Of a stretch of DNA of 64,000 nt, positions 40,927-51,918 are shown one piece after another. Numbering within the stretch: position 1 is the stretch's first letter; the number at the start of each line of letters is the position of its first letter. The notes under the pieces are model-generated. The model searched no databases. It saw nothing but the letters and a program-made list of their open reading frames with translations, and had not been told where the DNA came from. The DNA comes from Bauldia litoralis (GTDB taxonomy: Bacteria > Pseudomonadota > Alphaproteobacteria > Rhizobiales > Kaistiaceae). Location: the NCBI GenBank assembly GCA_945882315.1, contig CAMCWB010000004.1, positions 1-64,000 on the forward strand, given 5' to 3'. Made by a program: the position numbers and the translations under genes.

Positions 40927-41555
40927 GCCCGTCGCAGCCGCGGCAGAACCGTGTGCTGCCGACCGGCGAGATCGTCCGCCATGCCGCCCGCGGCCTGTTC
41001 ATGGGCAATCGTGGTTGCCTGCACGATGCCGAGGGCTTTCTCGGCACGGCGCGCTGGCGGAGCACTCTCTGGATCACCTGCAAGACGGCGTTCAAGGACC
41101 GCCGGCGTCAGCTCATGGCGCCGGGACGCTACACCGAACTCTTTTTTCTCGACGAGGCCGTCGCGCTCGCCGCCGGACACCGGCCCTGCGCCGAATGCCG
41201 GCGGACGGACTATCGGCGCTTTCTTGCAAGCTGGGCCGACGGCAACGGCGCCGCCATCTCAAAGGCCGGCGAGATCGATCGCGCTCTCCATACGGCGCGT
41301 ATCGAGCCGCAAACGCGAACACAGCGGACATATCGATCGGACATCGGCGCGTTGCCGGACGGCGCTTTTGTCCGGCTGGGATCGATCCCTCATCTGCTGC
41401 TCGGTGCCGCCGCCTATCCTTTCGCGGACTACGCCTATGGTCCGTCCGTCGAGCGCCCGGCGAATGGCGTGGTCGACGTGATGACACCGCTGCCGACCGT
41501 GAATACGCTGAGCGCCGGATACCGGCCCTTCCTCCATCCGGATGTGACGCAATGA
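40923..41555 (+). CDS. Conserved protein with Ada-like cysteine motif, coupled to moeA
   Basis: The 210-residue product has a strongly conserved-looking N-terminal half: RQNRVLPTGEIV, GLFMGNRGCLHD, TCKTAFK, PGRYTELFFLDEAVALAAGHRPCAECRRTDYRRF. The RPCAEC cysteines (89, 92) resemble the N-terminal metal-binding part of Ada-type proteins, and Cys32 and Cys53 could complete a zinc site. I recall similar uncharacterised proteins in alphaproteobacteria but know no function. GTG 40923, overlapping the moeA stop, is the start that matches the conserved region. The following hydratase gene overlaps its stop (ATGA). Confidence 0.75.
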   Translation: MSPSQPRQNRVLPTGEIVRHAARGLFMGNRGCLHDAEGFLGTARWRSTLWITCKTAFKDRRRQLMAPGRYTELFFLDEAVALAAGHRPCAECRRTDYRRFLASWADGNGAAISKAGEIDRALHTARIEPQTRTQRTYRSDIGALPDGAFVRLGSIPHLLLGAAAYPFADYAYGPSVERPANGVVDVMTPLPTVNTLSAGYRPFLHPDVTQ

Positions 41556-42418
41556 CTCTCGATCATCACAAGCTGCTCGCCGCGCCCGCGGCCGAGACGC
41601 CCTATCGCTACACGGCGTGGGACACGATGCTGCACGGGCTGGGCGTCGGGCTCGGCATGGATGCGCTCGACAAGGGACAACTCGCCTTCGTCTATGGCGA
41701 ACCGCCGAAGGTCTTTCCGACAATGTCGGCCTGCATCGGCTGGGTCGACCTGACGCGCGACCCGCGCTTTTTCGACCCGGCCTGGGGGCTCGATGCCAAC
41801 CGCATCGTCGTCGGCGAAAGCATCGTCACGCAGCATGTCGCCCTGCCTGCCGAGGGTAGCGGCGTCGCGCGGATGTATTTCGCCGAGGTGGTCGACAAGG
41901 GCGCCGGCAAGGCGGCGCTGATCCGCACCCGGAAGGACGTTCTCGACGATCGCGGCACCCTGCTCGCTTCACTGGACACCTGGTTGTTCGTGCGCGGCGC
42001 CGGCGGCTTCGGCGGTCCCGGCGAAGGCGGTCCGGAGCGGGTCGTCCTGCCGGAGCGTGCCGCGGACTTCACCGCTGAGCTGGCGACGCCCGAAAACCTG
42101 GCGCTGATCTTCCGGCTCTCGCTCGGCGACAACAATGCGCTTCACGCCGATCCGGATCACGCCAAGCGCGTCGGCTTCGAGCGGCCGATCCTGCATGGCA
42201 TCGCGAGCTTCTCGGTCGGCGTCCATGCGGTGCTGAAGACCGCCCTCGCCTATGATCAGGTGCGCTTCCGGTCCGGCCGCGCGCGCTTCGTGCAGCCGGT
42301 CTTTCCTGGCGACACGCTTGCAACGGAGGTCTGGGTCGAGGGCAACGTGGCGCTCTTCCGGACAAAGGCGCTCGAGCGCAACCTGCTCGTCATGGATGGC
42401 GGCAAGGTAGAATTCTAG
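41552..42418 (+). CDS. MaoC-type acyl dehydratase ((R)-enoyl-CoA hydratase 2-like)
   Basis: This 288-residue double hot-dog protein has an N-terminal MaoC-like half (from YTAWDTMLHGLGVG) and a C-terminal hydratase-2 motif, DNNALHADPDHAKRVGFERPILHG (about 192-215), with the Asp-His catalytic dyad. The layout resembles hydratase 2 of multifunctional enzyme 2, which hydrates trans-2-enoyl-CoA to (R)-3-hydroxyacyl-CoA. It is translationally coupled to the Ada-like gene and followed by a strong hairpin terminator. The physiological substrate is unknown. Confidence 0.88.
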   Translation: MTLDHHKLLAAPAAETPYRYTAWDTMLHGLGVGLGMDALDKGQLAFVYGEPPKVFPTMSACIGWVDLTRDPRFFDPAWGLDANRIVVGESIVTQHVALPAEGSGVARMYFAEVVDKGAGKAALIRTRKDVLDDRGTLLASLDTWLFVRGAGGFGGPGEGGPERVVLPERAADFTAELATPENLALIFRLSLGDNNALHADPDHAKRVGFERPILHGIASFSVGVHAVLKTALAYDQVRFRSGRARFVQPVFPGDTLATEVWVEGNVALFRTKALERNLLVMDGGKVEF

Positions 42419-42421
42419 AGA

Positions 42422-42449
42422 CGGCCGCTCCGGGTAACCGGAGCGGCCG
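42422..42449. terminator. Bidirectional hairpin terminator between convergent genes
   Basis: Perfect 12-base arms (42422-42433, 42438-42449) with a four-base loop lie 3 bases after the MaoC gene stop and 9 bases after the stop of the convergent oxidoreductase gene. There is no long T-run, but stem strength and placement support termination in both directions. Confidence 0.65.
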
Positions 42450-42458
42450 CAATCTGGC

Positions 42459-43517
42459 TTAGAGCGCGACGGGCTGGCCGATCTTGGCCGACTTGTCGGC
42501 GGCCATGGTCAGTGCCAGCACGGTGCGGGCCTGCTCGCCCGTGCAGAGGCCGACGCCGCCCATGCCGAGGGCATGACGGATGAAGGCGTCCGTCTCTTCC
42601 TTCATCGGGCCGAAGAACTCGCCGAGCAGGAAATCGCCGGGCATCGCCGAGCCGAGGAAAGCGACGTCGACATTGTATTGCGGCGTGTAGGGGCACGGGA
42701 TCGGCTCAGCGGGAACCAGCACGACATCGCGATGCGCGTCGTCGATGTTGAGCGAGCCGCCCGTCCCCTGGAGGTCGATCTCCATCGTCGCCGTGTAGGC
42801 CGGCCAATGGCGGGGCTGCAGCCAGCTCGTGCCGATCGTGGCGACGCTGCCGTCGTCGAAGGTGACGATCATCCACTGGCTGTCGTCGCGATTGTAGGGC
42901 GCGAAGACCTTGCGCGTCGCCTTGGCGTAGACCTCGACGGGCTTCTTGCCTTCCATGTACCAGAGGATCAAATCGACCATGTAGGTGCCGGTATTGATCG
43001 ACGGCGTCGTGTTGGGCGAGCGGCTGGCGACGGCCTCGCCGACGGCGCGCGTCACGTAGATCTTGCCGAGCGCCATGACGATGTCGCCGAGCTGGCCGGT
43101 GACGGCAGCGTGCTTGGCCTGGAGGAAGCGCTTGCGGTAGCGCTGGGTATAACCGATGAAGACGCCGGCGCCGTTGCCGCCCGCCTTGGCGATGATGTCG
43201 TCGGCCTCGTCGAGGGTGAGCACGAAGGGCTTCTCGATCAGGACCGGCTTGCCGAGCTCCGCGGCGAGCGCGGCGGCGGCGTGGTGGTTCTCCTCGTCCG
43301 TGGAGACGATGACCGCGCCGACGCGATCGTCCGAGATCGCCTTGCGGAAATCGGCGGTGGCGAGGTCGGCCTTGGCGGATTTCGCCAGCTTGTCGAGCTT
43401 TTCCGGAACGATGTCGCAGACGGCGAGGAAATTCACCTGCGGGATCTGATGGCAGGAATGCGCCCTGAGGGTTCCGATACCCCCTGCGCCGATGACGGCA
43501 ACGCCGGTTTCCTTCAT
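42459..43517 (-). CDS. Gfo/Idh/MocA-family NAD(P)-dependent oxidoreductase
   Basis: This 352-residue sugar-type dehydrogenase has the Rossmann motif GAGGIGTLRAH (about 10-20), the EKPF catalytic-lysine motif GKPVLIEKPFVLTLDEAD (about 88), and a C-terminal alpha/beta domain with TGTYMVDLILWYMEG. The substrate cannot be read from the sequence; family members oxidise inositols, glucose derivatives and related polyols. It stands alone between the MaoC gene (convergent) and lexA (divergent), with no transporter genes nearby. Confidence 0.9.
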   Translation of the reverse strand: MKETGVAVIGAGGIGTLRAHSCHQIPQVNFLAVCDIVPEKLDKLAKSAKADLATADFRKAISDDRVGAVIVSTDEENHHAAAALAAELGKPVLIEKPFVLTLDEADDIIAKAGGNGAGVFIGYTQRYRKRFLQAKHAAVTGQLGDIVMALGKIYVTRAVGEAVASRSPNTTPSINTGTYMVDLILWYMEGKKPVEVYAKATRKVFAPYNRDDSQWMIVTFDDGSVATIGTSWLQPRHWPAYTATMEIDLQGTGGSLNIDDAHRDVVLVPAEPIPCPYTPQYNVDVAFLGSAMPGDFLLGEFFGPMKEETDAFIRHALGMGGVGLCTGEQARTVLALTMAADKSAKIGQPVAL

Positions 43518-43686
43518 TTTGTCGTTTCTCTCTCGTGGGTTGGCAATTTTGTAAGCGCGCGACTTTGCAAGAGACCGGCCAGAGAGGCAACCGCAAGCGA
43601 GGTAACGACTTCGCGGGCTTACAGAAATTCGTGATCAGGCCTCTCATTGCGACCTTTGAGGCTTTACGGAATTTTTAGTCCTTGTG

Positions 43687-43701
43687 GAACACATATAGAA
43701 C
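43687..43701. promoter_or_regulatory. LexA box (GAAC-N7-GAAC) upstream of lexA
   Basis: GAAC at 43687-43690 and 43698-43701 are separated by exactly seven bases. On the other strand this is GTTC-N7-GTTC, the alphaproteobacterial SOS box. It lies 60 bases upstream of the lexA start, so lexA is predicted to be autoregulated. Confidence 0.85.
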
Positions 43702-43712
43702 ATGTAGGGTTT

Positions 43713-43727
43713 GTTCGTGGTTTGTAC
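43713..43727. promoter_or_regulatory. Second, degenerate LexA box
   Basis: GTTC (43713-43716), seven bases, then GTAC (43724-43727) with one mismatch to the half-site. It is centred 26 bases from the perfect box and oriented oppositely. It may give cooperative LexA binding over the lexA promoter. Confidence 0.45.
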
Positions 43728-43761
43728 CCGAGTCCTATATCGGGGAAGCAAGGACGGCGAG

Positions 43762-44466
43762 ATGCTGACGCGGAAGCAACATGAACTCCTGATGTTCATC
43801 CACGAAAAGCTGAAGGAGACCGGCGTGCCGCCCTCCTTCGACGAGATGAAGGATGCGCTCGATCTCAGGTCGAAATCGGGAATTCATCGGCTGATCAAGG
43901 CGCTGGAAGAGCGCGGCTTCATCAGGCGGCTGCCCAACCGGGCGCGTGCCGTCGAGGTGCTGCGCCTGCCGGAATCCTCGGCTCCGAGCGTCGCGGCACC
44001 GCGCAGCCGCGGCTTCTCGCCGAGCGTCATCGAGGGCAGCCTCGGCCGCGTGCGGTCGGTGGTCGACACCGACGGCGTGATCGAGCCGGTGCTGGTCCCG
44101 GTGATGGGCCGCATCGCCGCCGGCGTGCCGATCGAGGCGATCCAGAACCACAGTCATTCGATCGTCGTGCCGCCCGACATGCTGACGCCGGGCGATCATT
44201 ACGCACTGGAAGTGCTCGGCGATTCGATGATCGATGCCGGCATCCTCGAAGGCGACACCGTGCTGATCCGCAAGAGCGACACCGCCGAAACCGGCGACAT
44301 CGTCGTGGCGCTTGTCGACGGCGAGGAAGCGACGCTGAAGCGGCTCCGCAAGAAAGGCGCCTCGATCGCGCTCGAGGCGGCCAATCCGGCTTACGAGACG
44401 CGAATCTTCGGACCTGATCGCGTCCGCGTCCAGGGCAAGCTGGTCGGACTCATCCGCCGCTATTGA
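43762..44466 (+). CDS. lexA: LexA repressor of the SOS response
   Basis: The 234-residue LexA has an N-terminal winged helix-turn-helix (1-65), the self-cleavage site Ala120-Gly121 in [10 protein letters not shown], Ser155 in LGDSMIDAG and Lys193 in EEATLKRL. RecA filaments stimulate cleavage after DNA damage. ATG 43762 ([10 protein letters not shown]) is the conserved start; the upstream GTG-like extension covers the LexA boxes and is not used. Its stop overlaps the convergent comEC stop by seven bases. Confidence 0.97.
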   Translation: MLTRKQHELLMFIHEKLKETGVPPSFDEMKDALDLRSKSGIHRLIKALEERGFIRRLPNRARAVEVLRLPESSAPSVAAPRSRGFSPSVIEGSLGRVRSVVDTDGVIEPVLVPVMGRIAAGVPIEAIQNHSHSIVVPPDMLTPGDHYALEVLGDSMIDAGILEGDTVLIRKSDTAETGDIVVALVDGEEATLKRLRKKGASIALEAANPAYETRIFGPDRVRVQGKLVGLIRRY

Positions 44467-46706
44467 AGCCGGGCGCCGCTATTGAAGCCCGGCATCCAGG
44501 GCCGCGGGACCGCCGGATAGGCGGTCTCGATGTGATAGGCTACCTTCCCTTCCGGACCCAGCTCACGATAGAGCGCGTGCGCGCCGCGGCGCAGGAGCTT
44601 GTCGCGATCGATGATGATTGCTGTTCCCGCGCAGTAGGGCGGCGCTTCGAAGCGTGAGACGATGATCGCGACGCGCCTGCAGTCTTCGGCGAAGGCATCG
44701 GGTTCGAGGACAAGCGCCAGCGTCTTTCCCTCCTCCTTCGTCGGCGCGATGCAGCCGAGCGGATCGCAGGCGACGCCGGCGGCGATATCCGGTGCATCGG
44801 GCTTCCGCGCATCGGCGTCGGCACGCAGCCAGTTCTCGATGGCGAAGCTCTCGCCCCTGCCGCCGGCAATCGAGTAGCGGCCCGACGCACCGCGGATGGC
44901 GGTCGTGGTCCCGTCCGCATCGATCAATATGTCAGGCGATGGCGCCGAGATCGCGACCGGTATGGGGGCCAGCATCGGAACGAGGCCGAGCAGGCGCCAG
45001 CGCTCGCGCCACAGGGCGAGCCAGAGAAAGCCGCCGACGATCAGGAGAAGCGACAGCCCCGGGATCATGCGGACGCCGCCCGCCTCGCCGGACCATGCCG
45101 TCGTCCAAAGCGCGACGGCGATCATCCAGTCGATGCCCCAGTTCATGACGTAGAGCGGGATGGATTCGAGCCCGAAAGGCATCGCCAGCACGGTGACCGC
45201 GACCATCGGCATGACGAGGATGCCGACCGCTGGCGTTGCCAGGACATTGGCGAGAAGCGTCAGCGGCGCGACGCGCTGGAAATGAAAGATGCCGAAGGGC
45301 GCGGTGGCGAGGCCGGCGACCAGCGAGGTGACGACGAGCCCGGTCATCGTGCGCCAGACGCGGCCGGTCCAACCCGGGTCATGGCGATCGGTCAGGCGCA
45401 GCCGCCGATCGGCGCGCGCCGAGATTTCCTCATAGGCGGCGACGAGCGCGATGGTCGCGGCGAAGGACATCTGGAAGCTGGCGCTCATCAGGCTTTCCGG
45501 CGTGACGACGAGGATGACGAGAGCGGCGAGCGCGACATTGCGGAGCGTGATGGCGCGGCGATCGAGAAGCACGGCGACGAACATGATGGCGAGCATCAGA
45601 TAAGCGCGCTGGGTCGCGACCTCGGCCCCGGAAAGGCCGAGGTAGAAGGTGGCGACGGCAAGCCCGCCGAGGGCCGCCCATTTCTTGATGGGCCGCCGGA
45701 GCGCAAGATCCGGCGACAGCGCGAATAGCGCCCGCAGGATCGCGAAGGCCGAGCCGGCGATCAGCACCATGTGCAGGCCGGAGATCGACAGGATGTGGCC
45801 GAGGCCAGAGGTACGCATCGCCTCCTGCGTCGCCTCCGAGATGCCGCCCTGATCGCCCATGATCAGTGCCGCGGCGATGCGGCCGTGATCGCCGGGAAGC
45901 GCTGCGGTGACGCGCCGGCGGATCGTTTCGCGGAGATGGGCGAGCGGCATGGCCAGACGGATCGAGAGCGGCGGCGCGCCGATATCGGCTGGCCGGGCGG
46001 CGCCGTAGGCGAAGCCGACCGCGCCGATCCGCTCGTAATAGGCGGCGCGCCCGAAATCATAACCACCGGGGAGGACAGGCCCGCTCGGCGGCTGCAGGCG
46101 GGCGGTGACGGCGAGTGCGTCGCCGACCGCGATCGCATCGGCCTGGGAGCGGATGGTGACGCGGACGAGATCGGGCTGTCCGTCATTCGGCATCTCTTCC
46201 ATCGACTGGACGCGCAACACGATGCGGACGCCGCCGCCATTCGACATGCCGCGCTCGGCGACCCAGCCGGTGACGACCGTCGTGATCTCGCGAGCGAGCT
46301 TCGGTGCCGCAACCCAGTCGGTGCGGAGCTTGGTCATTGTGACGCCGGCGAGGATGAAGACGAGCACCATCGCGAGGCGGAAGAGGCCGATACGGTTGCG
46401 GCAGAGGATGGCGACGGCGATCCCGGCGGCGAGGAGGCCCGCCAGTGCGATGGCGGAAGGTTCGCGGGGCAGGATGAAATAGAGGAGGATGCCGATCGAG
46501 AAGCAGACCGGCAGCCACAGGAAACCGCGGCCGGCTTCCAGCTCGCGGCCGAGGGAATCCGCCGCGGCAAGGCCGGTCCGTCCGGCGCGCGCCGCGAGCC
46601 GCGCAACGATGCCCGCCGAACGTGCTTCGAAGGCGGCCTGCGGCGTTGCTGCCGTGTCGACCGGAGCGTCCTCCGTCAGCAGATGCTCGCCCTGCCGCTC
46701 GCCCAT
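44460..46706 (-). CDS. comEC: ComEC/Rec2-family DNA-uptake membrane channel
   Basis: This 748-residue polytopic protein has an N-terminal extension, an OB-like soluble region (about 130-260) and the competence domain from about 270, with [10 protein letters not shown] and many membrane helices. It transports single-stranded DNA across the inner membrane in naturally competent bacteria. The C-terminal 150 residues do not show the HxHxDH motif of the beta-lactamase-like domain of some ComEC proteins, so this appears to be the form without that nuclease. It is convergent with lexA. Confidence 0.88.
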   Translation of the reverse strand: MGERQGEHLLTEDAPVDTAATPQAAFEARSAGIVARLAARAGRTGLAAADSLGRELEAGRGFLWLPVCFSIGILLYFILPREPSAIALAGLLAAGIAVAILCRNRIGLFRLAMVLVFILAGVTMTKLRTDWVAAPKLAREITTVVTGWVAERGMSNGGGVRIVLRVQSMEEMPNDGQPDLVRVTIRSQADAIAVGDALAVTARLQPPSGPVLPGGYDFGRAAYYERIGAVGFAYGAARPADIGAPPLSIRLAMPLAHLRETIRRRVTAALPGDHGRIAAALIMGDQGGISEATQEAMRTSGLGHILSISGLHMVLIAGSAFAILRALFALSPDLALRRPIKKWAALGGLAVATFYLGLSGAEVATQRAYLMLAIMFVAVLLDRRAITLRNVALAALVILVVTPESLMSASFQMSFAATIALVAAYEEISARADRRLRLTDRHDPGWTGRVWRTMTGLVVTSLVAGLATAPFGIFHFQRVAPLTLLANVLATPAVGILVMPMVAVTVLAMPFGLESIPLYVMNWGIDWMIAVALWTTAWSGEAGGVRMIPGLSLLLIVGGFLWLALWRERWRLLGLVPMLAPIPVAISAPSPDILIDADGTTTAIRGASGRYSIAGGRGESFAIENWLRADADARKPDAPDIAAGVACDPLGCIAPTKEEGKTLALVLEPDAFAEDCRRVAIIVSRFEAPPYCAGTAIIIDRDKLLRRGAHALYRELGPEGKVAYHIETAYPAVPRPWMPGFNSGARLQ

Positions 46707-46766
46707 CCCATCCCCTCGCCCGCCCGAAGGCTATAGGATCGAAAGACCGGCGTCAGGCCTCATCGA

Positions 46767-46782
46767 TGGCCCGGAATTTGCG
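46767..46782 (+). promoter_or_regulatory. Sigma-54 (-24/-12) promoter upstream of the ThDP-enzyme gene
   Basis: TGGCCCGGAATTTGCG has the invariant GG (46768-46769) and GC (46780-46781) exactly ten bases apart and matches the TGGCACG-N4-TTGC consensus with one change. A start about 12 bases downstream would give a leader of about 30 bases to the GTG at 46823. The identical 16 bases recur at 48734. Confidence 0.7.
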
Positions 46783-46822
46783 AACTGCACGTGCCCCGAC
46801 ACTCAGGCGGCAGGAGAGCCAG

Positions 46823-48580
46823 GTGGACGACAAAATAAACGATGCAGACGCGGCGCCGAGCTTCGCCGAGCAGCCGGCCGGCGCGCTCGCTAATCGCCCG
46901 GCTTACGGCAGCGACCTGGTCGTCGATTTCCTGCGCGGCCGCGACATTCCCTATGTCGCCCTGAACCCCGGCGCGAGCTTCCGCGGCCTGCATGACAGCC
47001 TGGTCAATTATGGCGGCAACCAGAATCCCAAAATGCTCCTCTGCCTGCATGAGGAGAGCGCCGTGGCCATCGCGCATGGCTATGCCAAGGTGACCGGCCG
47101 GGCGATGGCCGTGGCGGTGCATGCCAATATCGGGCTGATGCATGCGACCATGGCGATCTTCAACGCCTGGTGCGATCGGATGCCGATGCTGGTGCTCGGC
47201 GGCAGCGGGCCGGCCGATGCCGCGCGGCGGCGGCCGTGGATCGAATGGATCCACAGCGCCCGCGACCAGGCCGCGATGATCCGCAATTATGTGAAATGGG
47301 ACGACGAGCCGCGCTCGGCCAGGGCCACGCAGGAATCCCTCGCCCGCGCCCTCTGGCAGAGCGAGACGATGCCGATGGGGCCGGTCTATGTGGCGCTCGA
47401 TTCCGAGGTACAGGAAAGTCCCCTGCCCGACGGCATGTCCTTCAGCGATACGGCGCGCTTCATGCCGGCGGTCGAGGCCGGCGCCAGCGACGTCGAGATC
47501 GCGCTGCTTTCCGACAAACTCGCTGCTGCCAAGAGGCCGCTGATCCTCAGTGGCCGCGCCTCGCGTTCGGAAGACGGGTGGCGAGCGCGCGTCGCGCTGG
47601 CCGAGCATTTCAACGCACAGGTGATCACCGATCCGCGCCTCGGCGCGAGCTTCCCGACCGACCACGCGCTCTTTGCCGGCGGCACCGCCAAGCCCTTGCC
47701 GAAGGTCGTGGAAGCGGTGCGCGGCGCCGACCTCATCGTCAGCCTCGACGTTACCGATCTCGGAGGTTTCCTGTCGATGTGCTGCGGCGACGAATTGCCG
47801 GAGGCCGCGATCGTCAACATCTCGCTGGACCATCGCCTGCACAATGGCTGGAGCATGGATCACATGCCGCTGCCGCCGGTCGACATGCATATCTCAGCCT
47901 CGCCCGACAAGGCGGTGCCGGCGCTCAACGCCAGACTTGGCATCGCTCCCGGGCAAGGGAAGATCGATGCGCCGGTCGTCGCCGGCGAGCGAGCGCAGGG
48001 CACCGGCCTGCCGGGCCTCGTCGATCTTGCTGCCGAACTGCGCTTCGCGGTCGCCGGGCGCGCGGTATCGCTGCTGCATGTGCCGATCGCCTGGCGGCAA
48101 TCCTATTGGGATTACCGGCATCCGCTGGATTTCATCGGCAACGAAGCGGGCGGCGGCCTCGGCTCCGGGCCGGGTCTCTCGGTCGGCGCGGCGCTGGCGC
48201 TGAAGGGCAGTGGAAGGCTGCCGATCGGCATCTGCGGCGACGGCGACTACCTGATGGGCGTGACGGCGCTGTGGACCGCCGCGCATTACCGCATCCCGAT
48301 GATGATCATCGTTTCCAACAACTCGTCCTACTTCAACGACGAACTGCATCAGGAGATGGTGGCGAAGGACCGCGCGCGGCCGGTGGCCAATAAATGGATC
48401 GGCCAGAAGCTAATCGACCCCGAGCCGGACCTCGTCGGCTTTGCCAAGGCACAGGGCGCCACCGGCATCGGTCCGGTTGCCGAAATCACCGATCTCGCCG
48501 CAGCCTATGCGGAAGCGATTGCGGTCGTCGATGCCGGCGGTGTCGCCGTCGTCGACGTGCGGATCAAGCCCGGCTACTGA
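46823..48580 (+). CDS. ThDP-dependent enzyme of the acetolactate synthase/benzoylformate decarboxylase superfamily
   Basis: This 585-residue, three-domain ThDP enzyme shows the cofactor-activating Glu in LCLHEESAVAIAHGYAKVTGR (about residue 77), a central domain with AAAKRPLILSGRASR, and the ThDP-diphosphate site GICGDGDYLMGVTALW (about 471) ending in IIVSNNSSYFN. FAD-specific features of acetolactate synthase are not evident. The substrate is unknown; 2-oxo acid decarboxylation or carboligation is likely. GTG 46823 is preceded by GGAG and by a sigma-54 promoter. It lies in a block, together with an orphan binding protein, that interrupts the usual comEC-gltX neighbourhood. Confidence 0.85.
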   Translation: MDDKINDADAAPSFAEQPAGALANRPAYGSDLVVDFLRGRDIPYVALNPGASFRGLHDSLVNYGGNQNPKMLLCLHEESAVAIAHGYAKVTGRAMAVAVHANIGLMHATMAIFNAWCDRMPMLVLGGSGPADAARRRPWIEWIHSARDQAAMIRNYVKWDDEPRSARATQESLARALWQSETMPMGPVYVALDSEVQESPLPDGMSFSDTARFMPAVEAGASDVEIALLSDKLAAAKRPLILSGRASRSEDGWRARVALAEHFNAQVITDPRLGASFPTDHALFAGGTAKPLPKVVEAVRGADLIVSLDVTDLGGFLSMCCGDELPEAAIVNISLDHRLHNGWSMDHMPLPPVDMHISASPDKAVPALNARLGIAPGQGKIDAPVVAGERAQGTGLPGLVDLAAELRFAVAGRAVSLLHVPIAWRQSYWDYRHPLDFIGNEAGGGLGSGPGLSVGAALALKGSGRLPIGICGDGDYLMGVTALWTAAHYRIPMMIIVSNNSSYFNDELHQEMVAKDRARPVANKWIGQKLIDPEPDLVGFAKAQGATGIGPVAEITDLAAAYAEAIAVVDAGGVAVVDVRIKPGY

Positions 48581-48733
48581 TCAGGCGGGCAAGTTGGCCG
48601 GGATTGCTCAAAGCCGAAATAAGCTGCATGTTATCCCATAGTGTGTTCACAGCTTAGGCGTTTTTCCTTGGCGATCCGCAGAAAACATTCGTTCGGCACT
48701 GCGCTCATTGCCACCATTGAAGCAAATTTAATG

Positions 48734-48749
48734 TGGCCCGGAATTTGCG
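48734..48749 (+). promoter_or_regulatory. Sigma-54 (-24/-12) promoter upstream of the binding-protein gene
   Basis: The same TGGCCCGGAATTTGCG as at 46767, with GG at 48735-48736 and GC at 48747-48748 ten bases apart. It lies in the otherwise featureless 312-base gap 48581-48892 and predicts a 5' leader of about 130 bases to the ATG at 48893. Confidence 0.7.
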
Positions 48750-48892
48750 GAGAGGCTCGACGTGAACGCGCCTCGTAGACCAGAACAGCCTCGACGGGGC
48801 ATCCGCCTCCCCGGATTCCTTCGCCGGACACCTGCTTGCGCATGGCAACGTCAACGTTCGCTTTTTGAACAGGTTACCAACGGAGCTTCGTT

Positions 48893-49972
48893 ATGCCCTC
48901 CCCAATGAATATCGCCCAAAGACGCCTTGCCTTCGGCATTGCGGCGGCAGCCGTGACTATCCTCGCCCTGACGCCTGCTCAGGCGCAGGAACTCCAGACG
49001 ATCAACGTGATGACGTCGAACGACCAGTCCTGCAGCCCCTATCCGCAGATATCGGCGGATGAGTTCGGCTTCTTTGCCAAGGAAGGCCTCAAGGTCAACC
49101 TTCTGCCCTCGGAGACTTCAATTCCCTATATCGCCTTCCTCGCCAATGGCGACGCCGACATCACGATGATGGACGCCGGCATGATTTTCCAGGCGGTCAC
49201 CGCCGGGCAGCCGCTCTCGGCGGTCTATGAAGCCTATCAGCGCGCCGGTGACGGATTGGTCGTTCTTTCCGACAGCGGTATCAAATCGGTCGCCGACCTC
49301 AAGGGCAAGACGATCGGCATGGCGTCTGACCGCGATCAGCTGACCACCATCCTGGCCCTCAGCACGGTCGGCATGGAAATCTCGGAAGTTACCACCGTCG
49401 TCGTCGGCCAGCCGGGGCCGGTGCTTGTCGATGCTCTGACCAAGGGCACGATCCAGGCCTATGCCGCCGCCAATTCCGAATTTGCCGCGCTCACGGCGGC
49501 AGGCGTGGCAGTGACCAACATCACCCCGGTCGAAGTCTCTTCCGTGCCGGGCAACACATTTACGGTATGGGGGCCAACCAAGGAGGAGAAGCGACCGCTC
49601 TTCGAGAAATTCCTCCGCGCCTGGGCGATGGGACAGCATGCCGGCATCATGGACATCAAGGCCGTGATGTCCGCCTGCAAGAAGCGCATTCCCGAGCAGT
49701 GGGAAAAGCCCGGCCGCGGCGAGACCGTCGTCACCAACAGCGTCACCAACACCCAGGTCCGCCGCACCGTGAAGTATGGCGAACCGCAGCGCGACGTCTG
49801 GGAAGGCATCCAGCCCCCCTACGTCAAGTTCGGTGAAATCCCCGCCGTGATCGAAGTCGACAAGTTCCTCGACTGGTCCTTCATCGACGCCGCGAACAAC
49901 TTCACCACCGACGAGGTGAAGGAAGGCGTGAAGGCGTGGAAGGAAGCCAACAAGGACGCCCTCATCAACTAG
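48893..49972 (+). CDS. ABC-type substrate-binding protein, NMT1/NitT-TauT-like
   Basis: This 359-residue periplasmic binding protein has a signal peptide (about 1-31, ending AQAQE) and an NMT1/SsuA-like fold: DEFGFFAKEGLKVNL, AFLANGDADITMMDAG, LKGKTIGMASDRDQ and GPVLVDALTKGTIQAY. Such receptors bind sulfonates, nitrate, pyrimidine precursors or aromatic acids; the ligand here is unknown. No ABC permease or ATPase gene is next to it, so it is an orphan in this window. It has its own sigma-54 promoter and a strong terminator. Confidence 0.88.
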   Translation: MPSPMNIAQRRLAFGIAAAAVTILALTPAQAQELQTINVMTSNDQSCSPYPQISADEFGFFAKEGLKVNLLPSETSIPYIAFLANGDADITMMDAGMIFQAVTAGQPLSAVYEAYQRAGDGLVVLSDSGIKSVADLKGKTIGMASDRDQLTTILALSTVGMEISEVTTVVVGQPGPVLVDALTKGTIQAYAAANSEFAALTAAGVAVTNITPVEVSSVPGNTFTVWGPTKEEKRPLFEKFLRAWAMGQHAGIMDIKAVMSACKKRIPEQWEKPGRGETVVTNSVTNTQVRRTVKYGEPQRDVWEGIQPPYVKFGEIPAVIEVDKFLDWSFIDAANNFTTDEVKEGVKAWKEANKDALIN

Positions 49973-49997
49973 GGTCGTCCGCTTCCATGAAATGAAA

Positions 49998-50032
49998 CGA
50001 AGCCCGGGCAGTACCCGGGCTTCGGCTTTTTT
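49998..50032 (+). terminator. Rho-independent terminator after the binding-protein gene
   Basis: Perfect 11-base arms (49998-50008, 50014-50024) with a five-base loop are followed by six T (50027-50032). It starts 26 bases after the stop and closes the binding-protein transcript. Confidence 0.9.
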
Positions 50033-50047
50033 GAGCGGGGATTACGC

Positions 50048-51739
<1,692 letters not shown>

Positions 51740-51918
51740 TCGCCGGATTTCCTGCATTTCGAATGGGTCTTGGGCGACGGGTTACACGATGCGGCGGCGC
51801 TGGTCCATGTTGGGGCCCCTTGACCCGATCCCGGCGACAACGGATCGTTCGGGACAAGGGCGGCGTCGAGAGCCGCTGGAGCCGGCACAGCCGGTTTTAT
51901 CGACCCTCGGAGGATTCG

